A DNA stretch of 64,000 nucleotides from Deinococcus indicus (GTDB lineage Bacteria; Deinococcota; Deinococci; Deinococcales; Deinococcaceae): contig NZ_NHMK01000030.1 of the NCBI RefSeq assembly GCF_002198095.1, forward strand, positions 124,001-188,000, read 5' to 3'. Both the position numbers and the translations under genes were made by a program. The notes under the pieces are model-generated. The model searched no databases. It was not told the DNA's origin and was given only the letters and a program-made list of their open reading frames with translations. Of this stretch, positions 58,967-64,000 are shown piece by piece (the stretch's first letter is position 1; each line of letters opens with the position of its first letter).

Positions 58967-59581
58967 ATGTCTGTTCACGCTGATTCCACCACGTCCGACC
59001 CGTCCCTCACGGCTGCGCCCCCGACCGGGACGGGCATCACCCTGGTCGTCACGGAGCGGGTGCGCCGCTCGCAGCTGGAGGCGTACGAGGCCTGGGCACG
59101 CCGCCTGCACGCCCTTCAGGCAGGGCAGCCGGGGTTCGTGGGCCTGCACGTTCTGCGGGACCTGAGCGGGCCGGTCGCGGAGTACGTGACGCTGGTACGG
59201 TTCCGTGACCGGCAGGCGCTGGAGGCCTGGCGGGCCACGCCCGGCTACCGCGAGGCGCTGACGGAACTGGACCGCTTCACGGCCGGCGAGGTCGAGTACC
59301 GCGAGGCGCAGGGGCTGGAGGCGTGGTTCGACCGGCCCTCGCGCCTGCCGGCCCCGCCGCTGTGGAAGAACGTGGTGGTGGGCGTGGTTGGGGTCTACCC
59401 GCTGATCATGCTGTTCGCGTGGCTGTTGCGGCCCGTGACGGCCGACTGGCCCGGCTGGGCGGCCACGCTGGCGACGGCCACGCTGTCCACCATCTTCCTG
59501 AACTGGCCGGTGCTGCCGCTGCTGTCGCGGGCGCTGCGGCCCTGGCTGTACCCGGCGCAGCGCGTGGACCGGGACAGTTGA
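58967..59581 (+). CDS. ABM-domain protein with two membrane helices
   Basis: The 204-residue protein has an N-terminal antibiotic-biosynthesis-monooxygenase (ABM) domain, a dimeric ferredoxin-like fold: GITLVVTERVRRSQLEAYEA, PGFVGLHVLRDLSGPVAEYV, RFRDRQALEAWRATPGYREA. Two membrane helices follow (VVVGVVGVYPLIMLFAWLLR and LATATLSTIFLNWPVLPLL). Proteins of this shape are widespread with no assigned substrate. TAGACT lies nine bases before ATG 58967. A perfect hairpin follows the stop. Confidence 0.78.
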   Translation: MSVHADSTTSDPSLTAAPPTGTGITLVVTERVRRSQLEAYEAWARRLHALQAGQPGFVGLHVLRDLSGPVAEYVTLVRFRDRQALEAWRATPGYREALTELDRFTAGEVEYREAQGLEAWFDRPSRLPAPPLWKNVVVGVVGVYPLIMLFAWLLRPVTADWPGWAATLATATLSTIFLNWPVLPLLSRALRPWLYPAQRVDRDS

Positions 59582-59583
59582 AC

Positions 59584-59625
59584 AGCGGCGCGCGGCCAGA
59601 GCAGAAGCCCTGGCCGCGCGCCGCT
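59584..59625. terminator. Long perfect hairpin after the ABM gene
   Basis: AGCGGCGCGCGGCCAG (59584-59599) pairs with CTGGCCGCGCGCCGCT (59610-59625), a 16-bp stem with a 10-nt loop and no T-run. Confidence 0.7.
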
Positions 59626-59646
59626 CCATCCCCTGTGCGGGTCGGT

Positions 59647-59825
59647 TCATACGGACTGCCGTTTGTTTCGCCGACAATCCGAAATTTCACCGCCCCTGCC
59701 GGCTTCACGTCCGGAGGGGCGCGTTCCTGCCACTCTGCGGGGCAGCTCTCCGGGTCACTTCGCCCGGACCGGGCGGGCTTTGCAGCCCATTCAATCCGAG
59801 TCCGGATCAGTCGGAGTCCGCATCA
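59647..59825 (+). repeat. R1 interspersed element with a doubled right end
   Basis: It starts TCA-TACGGACTGCCG. The right end occurs twice in succession: CGAGTCCGGA-TCA (59809) and CGGAGTCCGCA-TCA (59825). The last TCA is, on the minus strand, the TGA stop of the NfeD gene. It carries the CGCCCCT/AGGGGCG hairpin. Confidence 0.82.
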
Positions 59826-60290
59826 GGTCCAGGTGCCGCTCACCTCGCGGACGTGCAGGGTCGCGCCGTCCGCTGCGACGATCAGCACCCGCGCGCCGGC
59901 GGGCGTGTCCGGGCCGGTGGCTCGCCACTCGCCGTCCGCGACGCGCACGCGGCCCACGCCGTTCTCGATGGCCTGCGTGACGGTCACGGTCTGCCCGACC
60001 AGCCGGCCGCTGCCCTGGTTCAGGCTGTTCGCGCCGGGCGGGTCGGGCAGCACTCGGCTCAGGTAGCGGCGGCCCAGCAGGACGCTGGCGACGCTGAGAA
60101 CCGCGAACAGCAGCAGTTGCACCGCCACCGGGACCGGCAGGATGAACACGACCAGTCCCAGCGCGAAGGCTGCCAGGGCCAGCCACACGAAGAACACGCC
60201 GGGCGCGGCGACTTCCAGGATCAGCAGCAGGGCGCCCAGCACCCACCAGTGCCAGGGCTGCACTCGTTCCAGGGTGGGCAGCCAGTCCAC
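59823..60290 (-). CDS. NfeD family membrane protein
   Basis: The 155-residue protein has membrane helices (WWVLGALLLILEVAAPGVFF, FVWLALAAFALGLVVFILPV, AVQLLLFAVLSVASVLLGRR) and a C-terminal OB-like domain (GSGRLVGQTVTVTQAIENGV and RVADGEWRATGPDTPAGARV), the typical short NfeD. NfeD proteins work with SPFH proteins; here the SPFH gene is directly upstream, four bases away. The start is GTG 60290. The stop lies at an R1 junction. Confidence 0.88.
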   Translation of the reverse strand: MDWLPTLERVQPWHWWVLGALLLILEVAAPGVFFVWLALAAFALGLVVFILPVPVAVQLLLFAVLSVASVLLGRRYLSRVLPDPPGANSLNQGSGRLVGQTVTVTQAIENGVGRVRVADGEWRATGPDTPAGARVLIVAADGATLHVREVSGTWT

Positions 60291-60294
60291 GCGC

Positions 60295-61212
60295 CTACCC
60301 CTTGCGTCCGAAGGCCTCGCGGGCCACTTCCGCGATGCCCTGCAGGCTGCCCAGCACGCTGACCGCCTCGACCGGCAGGATCAAGGTCTTCTGGTTGGGG
60401 GCGGTGGCGACCTCCTTCAGGGCGTCCACGTAGCGCTGCGCCACGAAGTAGTTGATGGCCTGCACGTTCCCGGCGGCGATGGCCTCGCTGACCATGCGGG
60501 TCGCCTCGGCCTCGGCCTGCGCCTGCCGTTCGCGGGCCTCGGCTTCCAGGAAGGCGGCCTGACGGCGGCCCTCGGCGTTCAGGATCTCGGCCTGTTTCTC
60601 GCCCTCGGCTTTCAGGATGGCGGCCTGACGGAAGCCCTCGGCGTCCAGGATGTTGGCGCGTTTCTCGCGTTCGGCCTTCATCTGGCGGGCCATGCTGGCG
60701 ACCAGATCGGCGGGCGGCTTGATGTCCTTGACCTCTATTCGCGTGACCTTGATGCCCCAGGGGGCGGTGGCCTCGTCGACCACGCCGAGCAGGCGGGCGT
60801 TGATCTGGTCGCGGTTGCTGAGGAGTTCGTCGAGGTCCATGCTGCCCATCACGGTGCGGATGTTGGTCATGGTGAGGTTCAGGCTGGCCTGCTCGAGGTT
60901 CCCGACCTCGTAACTGGCCTTGGCGGCGTCCAGCACCTGGTAGAACACGACGGCGTCCACGGTGACGAGCGCGTTGTCGCGGGTGATGACCTCCTGACTG
61001 GGAACGTCGAGGACCTGTTCCATCATGTTGACCTTGCGGCCGATCCGGTCGATGTAGGGAATGATGATGTTCAGGCCCGGCGACAGGGTGCGCTGGAACT
61101 TCCCGAAGCGTTCCTGCGTCCACTGGTACCCCTGCGGTACACTCTTGACTCCGGCGAACAGCGTGACGATGACCAGCAGCAGCAAGACGCTGACGAAAAC
61201 AGTGAATCCCAT
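60295..61212 (-). CDS. SPFH/stomatin-like protein, QmcA type
   Basis: The 305-residue protein has one N-terminal membrane helix (FTVFVSVLLLLVIVTLFAGV), the SPFH domain (VPQGYQWTQERFGKFQRTLS, PGLNIIIPYIDRIGRKVNMM, ITRDNALVTVDAVVFYQVLD), a long Ala/Glu/Arg coiled coil (ILKAEGEKQAEILNAEGRRQ) and an ending with LPVEAVSVLGSLQGIAE. Such proteins form membrane scaffolds of unsettled function. It forms a pair with NfeD. Confidence 0.92.
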   Translation of the reverse strand: MGFTVFVSVLLLLVIVTLFAGVKSVPQGYQWTQERFGKFQRTLSPGLNIIIPYIDRIGRKVNMMEQVLDVPSQEVITRDNALVTVDAVVFYQVLDAAKASYEVGNLEQASLNLTMTNIRTVMGSMDLDELLSNRDQINARLLGVVDEATAPWGIKVTRIEVKDIKPPADLVASMARQMKAEREKRANILDAEGFRQAAILKAEGEKQAEILNAEGRRQAAFLEAEARERQAQAEAEATRMVSEAIAAGNVQAINYFVAQRYVDALKEVATAPNQKTLILPVEAVSVLGSLQGIAEVAREAFGRKG

Positions 61213-61234
61213 GGTGCCTCCTGTGTACCGTTCC

Positions 61235-61807
61235 TTACGCGCCGGGCCGCGCGGAAGTTCCCTGCGGAGGCCGGGACGGCCAGGAAACGGTCACGTGGCC
61301 CAGCAGCGGCAGCGCCTGCCAGACCGTCCAGGGGTCACGGCCGGTCAGGTGCGCGGCCAGGAGGCTGATGACGGTGCCGTGCGCCACGACCGCCACGCAC
61401 GGCTGCGGGTGGGCGGTCATGACCGCCGTGACGGCATTGGTGAACCGTGTCAGGGCGTCGCGGGCACTCTCCTCACCGCTGACCACCTGCTCCGGATGGT
61501 CGAAGAAACGGCGGATATCCGCCTCGAACGCGGCCGGATCGGGCCGCCAGGGGGCCGTGTAGCGCAGTTGCTCGTGCAGGCCCTGCATGGGCCGCAGCGG
61601 TGCGCCCAGCGCGGCGGCCAGTCCCTGCGCGGTGGCGTGCGCCTTGGGTTCCACGCTGCACGCCACGAGGTCCGGGCGGGGGTGCAGGGCCGCCAGCAGG
61701 GTGGGCAGGTCGGTCAGGGCGTCGTCGGCCAGCGGCCAGTCGTGCGCGGGCACCTGCGGGTCGATGTGGGGACGGCCGTGCTTGATCAGGTGCAGCGTGC
61801 GGAGCAT
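61235..61807 (-). CDS. Histidine phosphatase-like protein with altered RHG motif
   Basis: The 190-residue protein resembles the phosphoglycerate mutase/histidine phosphatase family. The usual L-x-RHG reads LIKHGRP at residues 7-13, with Lys in place of the first Arg; the nucleophile His10 is kept. The second His is present in CVAVVAHGTVISLLA, and CSVEPKAHATAQGLAAALG fits the SxxxRAxxTA region with Lys for Arg. FDHPEQVVSGEESARDALTR is the usual E-S segment. The substrate is unknown and the changes may alter or weaken activity. It is divergent to the ABC protein. Confidence 0.75.
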   Translation of the reverse strand: MLRTLHLIKHGRPHIDPQVPAHDWPLADDALTDLPTLLAALHPRPDLVACSVEPKAHATAQGLAAALGAPLRPMQGLHEQLRYTAPWRPDPAAFEADIRRFFDHPEQVVSGEESARDALTRFTNAVTAVMTAHPQPCVAVVAHGTVISLLAAHLTGRDPWTVWQALPLLGHVTVSWPSRPPQGTSARPGA

Positions 61808-61844
61808 GAGCGCAGAAGAGCACACGCCCGCTAGACTCGCGGGC

Positions 61845-63308
61845 ATGACGGCGCTGGTGACCCTGAAGGACGTGACGGTGGTGGCCGGGGGCCGCACCCT
61901 GCTGGAGAACGTGACGCTGGAGGTCGCGCACGGTGAGGCGCTGCTGCTGCGCGGCCCGAACGGGGGCGGCAAGACCTCGCTGCTGAGGCTGCTGTCGGGC
62001 GAGGTCGCCCCGCTGCGCGGCGAGCGCCTCTACCGGCTGGGCGGGCAGGAGCAGCGGTCGGCCGTGCGGGCACGGCGGTCCCTGTCAGTGGTGGGCCCGG
62101 ACGCCGAGGCGTTCTACCTGACGCGGGACTGGGCGGTGACGGTGCGGGACCTGCTGCTGGGCGCGGCGCGCGGCGAACGCCTGAACCTGTGGGAGGCCAC
62201 CCCCGCCGAGAAGCGGCGCGTGGCCGACGTGGCGGCCCTGACCGGGCTGGGGCCGCTGCTGGAGCGGGACGTGCGGACCCTCAGTCACGGGCAGCGGCGG
62301 CGGGCGGTGCTGGGCGCGGCGCTGATGCCCGCGCCGGAACTGCTGCTGCTCGACGAGTTCACGGACGGCCTGAGCGGCGAGGCCCGCGCGGAACTGGGGG
62401 CCGTGATTGCCGCCGTTCACGCCTCGGGCGTGGCGGTCGTGCTGGCCTCGCACCGGCCGGAGGAGGCGCCGGACCTGCCGTGGCGCACGCTGGGCGTGCA
62501 GGGGGGCCGGGTGGACAGCCGCACCGGTCCGGCCGGCCCTGCCGGAGACTGGCCCGAGTTGCCGCTGCCATCCACGGACGGCCTGCCGCGCGACCTCGTG
62601 ACGGTCAGCAGCGCCGAGGTGTACCGCAACGGGCACCGCGCGCTGGGGCCACTGACCTGGACGTGGCGCGCGGGGCAGCACTGGCTGGTGACGGGCGGGA
62701 ACGGCAGCGGCAAGAGCACCCTGGCCCGCCTGATCGCCGGGGAGTTGCACCCCGCGCTGGGCGGGCAGGTGACGCGGCCGTTCCTGACGCGCGACCTGCT
62801 GAGCGAGCGCCGGCGCGGCGTGGGGCTGGTCAGCGCGGAACTGGGCATCCGGCAGCGGCGCGAGTGGACGGGCCGGGACGTGATCGGCAGCGCCTGGGAC
62901 GGCACCGAAGGATTCACCCCCACCCTGGACGCCGCGCAGCGCGCCGAGGTGGACCGTCTGGCGGCCGCCCTGCACGCGGCGGACCTGCTGGACCGCCCGG
63001 CCGACACGCTCTCGCAGGGGCAGTTGCGGCGGCTGCTGCTGGCCCGCTCGGTCGCGCACCGCCCGCGCCTGCTGATCCTCGACGAGGGCCTGGACTTCCT
63101 GGACGCCGGGTCCCGCGCCGCGTTCCTGGGGCTGCTGCCGGACCTCGTGCGCGGCGGCACGCACCTGATGGTCGTCGCCCACCGCACGTCCGACGCCCCG
63201 GCGGGCCTGACCCACCACCTGCACCTGTCGGCGGGCCGCCTAGCGTCCTGCGGGCCGCACGCGCCGGGCCGCACGTCAGATTCGGCTCACCTTCAGGCAC
63301 TACCCTGA
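61845..63308 (+). CDS. ModF/PhrA-like ATPase with two ABC domains
   Basis: The 487-residue protein has two ABC ATPase domains and no membrane segment: Walker A LLLRGPNGGGKTSLLRLLSG with signature LSHGQRRRAVLG and Walker B LLLLDEFTDGLSGE in the first; VTGGNGSGKSTLARLIAGEL with LSQGQLRRLLLAR and LLILDEGLDFLD in the second. This length and layout match E. coli ModF, of unclear role. It could be an ABC-F-type protein, but the linker typical of those is missing. TAGACT lies seven bases before ATG 61845, a leaderless start. Confidence 0.82.
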   Translation: MTALVTLKDVTVVAGGRTLLENVTLEVAHGEALLLRGPNGGGKTSLLRLLSGEVAPLRGERLYRLGGQEQRSAVRARRSLSVVGPDAEAFYLTRDWAVTVRDLLLGAARGERLNLWEATPAEKRRVADVAALTGLGPLLERDVRTLSHGQRRRAVLGAALMPAPELLLLDEFTDGLSGEARAELGAVIAAVHASGVAVVLASHRPEEAPDLPWRTLGVQGGRVDSRTGPAGPAGDWPELPLPSTDGLPRDLVTVSSAEVYRNGHRALGPLTWTWRAGQHWLVTGGNGSGKSTLARLIAGELHPALGGQVTRPFLTRDLLSERRRGVGLVSAELGIRQRREWTGRDVIGSAWDGTEGFTPTLDAAQRAEVDRLAAALHAADLLDRPADTLSQGQLRRLLLARSVAHRPRLLILDEGLDFLDAGSRAAFLGLLPDLVRGGTHLMVVAHRTSDAPAGLTHHLHLSAGRLASCGPHAPGRTSDSAHLQALP

Positions 63309-63313
63309 GCCGC

Positions 63314-63868
63314 ATGAAGCGCGCCCTCCTGACCTTCGCCCTGCTCGCCGCGCCCGCCCTGACCGGCGCGGCGTCCGCCCAGACCACCCCCGCCCCCGCC
63401 ACGCCGGAAACCCGGACCATCGAAGCCATCACCGCCACCAGCGAGAAAGGCTACTCGATCCGCGTGCCCGCCGGATGGACGCCCCTGAAGAACGTGCCCG
63501 GCACCGACGTGGCGTTCGTGTACCAGAAGATCGGCAGCCTGCGCCCCACCGTCACGGTCGTCGTGCAGGACATCCCCGCCGAACTAAAAGCCACCCTGGC
63601 CGACGTGCGTGACCTGAACGCCCGCAAGATGCCCGACGTGGTGCCCAAACTGAAGATGCTGGGCGAGAAGACCACCAAGGTCAGCGGGCAGAACGCCATC
63701 CTCTGGACCTACACCGGCGACGGCGAGGGCGGCACCGTCCGCTGGACGCAGGTGTTCACCCTGAAGAACAACCGCCTGTACACCGCGACCCTCATGACCC
63801 CCACCGGCACGCCCGCCGACGTGATCGAACAGGGCCGCACCATCCTGAACTCCCTGACCCTGAAGTAA
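63314..63868 (+). CDS. Small secreted protein, PsbP/DUF1795-like
   Basis: The 184-residue protein has a signal peptide (MKRALLTFALLAAPALTGAA, then SAQTTP). The mature part begins TSEKGYSIRVPAGWTPLKNV, as in PsbP/DUF1795 proteins, and has DVAFVYQKIGSLRPTVTVVV, TKVSGQNAILWTYTGDGEGG and VFTLKNNRLYTATLMTPTGT. TACCCT lies seven bases before ATG 63314, a leaderless start five bases after the ABC gene stop. Function unknown. Confidence 0.72.
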   Translation: MKRALLTFALLAAPALTGAASAQTTPAPATPETRTIEAITATSEKGYSIRVPAGWTPLKNVPGTDVAFVYQKIGSLRPTVTVVVQDIPAELKATLADVRDLNARKMPDVVPKLKMLGEKTTKVSGQNAILWTYTGDGEGGTVRWTQVFTLKNNRLYTATLMTPTGTPADVIEQGRTILNSLTLK

Positions 63869-63875
63869 GCCAGGA

Positions 63876-63926
63876 CGCAGTGGTGGCCCGGTCGAACCCA
63901 GGGGTCGCCGGGCCACCACTGCGTTT
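63876..63926 (+). terminator. Hairpin terminator after the last gene
   Basis: CGCAGTGGTGGCCCGG (63876-63891) pairs perfectly with CCGGGCCACCACTGCG (63908-63923), followed by TTTC. The 16-nt loop is long. Confidence 0.78.
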
Positions 63927-64000
63927 CATACGGATTCCGTCTGTTTCGCTGACAGATCGGAACCCCACCGATCTGCCAGCTCCACGTCCGAAACCCGTTT
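63926..64000 (+). repeat. R1 interspersed element, cut by the window end
   Basis: It starts TCA-TACGGATTCCGTC and has CAGATCGG-AACCCCA-CCGATCTG, an 8-bp stem, then CCACGTCCGAAACCCGTTT at the edge. Confidence 0.82.

Noticed and set aside
61845..63308. A membrane ABC transporter
   Set aside because: There are no membrane segments and no adjacent permease gene; twin ATPase layout fits ModF-like proteins.

Overview
The window is bacterial chromosomal DNA of very high GC content and high coding density, and it looks like a Deinococcus. Four things point there: a complete pilM-pilN-pilO-(pilW/P-like)-pilQ operon of the Deinococcus-Thermus type, a gnd-zwf-opcA cluster, a futalosine-pathway menaquinone gene (mqnC), and many start codons that lie only 6-8 nt after a TANNNT -10 box. 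Such leaderless starts are described as common in Deinococcus. The sequence alone does not fix the species.

Layout. 1-2.3 kb: the 5' part of mqnC, an unknown gene and a marR-doxX operon with an operator inside its promoter. 2.3-6.9 kb: two interspersed repeats, then gnd, zwf and opcA; zwf carries a histone-H1-like Lys/Ala tail. 6.9-14.2 kb: queG, a glutaminyl cyclase, tmk, a Nif3-like gene and two large unknown envelope genes. 14.3-16 kb: two tRNA transcription units (Ala, Met; Ile2-like, Val) around a TrmB-type regulator. 16-23.5 kb: glgA, an acetyltransferase-like gene, trmJ, an orphan sensor kinase, apaG and an M42 peptidase. 23.5-30.1 kb: dus, a HelD-like helicase, a lipoprotein and glyS under a T-box riboswitch. 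30.3-41.8 kb: a secreted hydrolase, a membrane protein, an Hsp90-like/TPR gene pair, mug, a sulfite-oxidase-like enzyme, a ParB-like gene, an M17 peptidase and asp23-fakA. 41.9-47.6 kb: a secreted VWD-domain protein, a formamidase-like gene, murF and a lipoprotein. 48-57.3 kb: the pil operon followed by aroC-aroK-aroB-aroQ. 57.5-64 kb: a DUF2314-like gene, rplM-rpsI, an ABM-domain membrane protein, nfeD-SPFH, a histidine phosphatase-like gene, a ModF-like twin ATPase and a small secreted protein.

The most unusual signal is an interspersed non-coding element, here called R1, found about 13 times. Complete copies are roughly 65-180 bp, have TACGGACT-type inverted ends, and are flanked by a perfect 3-bp direct repeat of the form TNA (TGA, TCA or TAA). 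In at least ten places that triplet is the stop codon of the adjacent gene, so the insertion regenerates the stop. Several copies fold into a hairpin whose stem changes sequence while keeping its pairing. A second element, R2 (two copies, about 167 bp, ends ATGGTGCGG/CCGCACCAT), lies against R1 both times. No transposase gene is visible in the window, so both look like non-autonomous elements moved from elsewhere.

Other points of interest are two very short reading frames coupled by ATGA overlaps to opcA and to a 773-residue unknown protein, the Hsp90-like protein beside a TPR-like protein with a possible metal site, and a 21-bp tandem repeat in the pilus operon. I saw no CRISPR array, prophage, intact insertion sequence or recognisable defence island.
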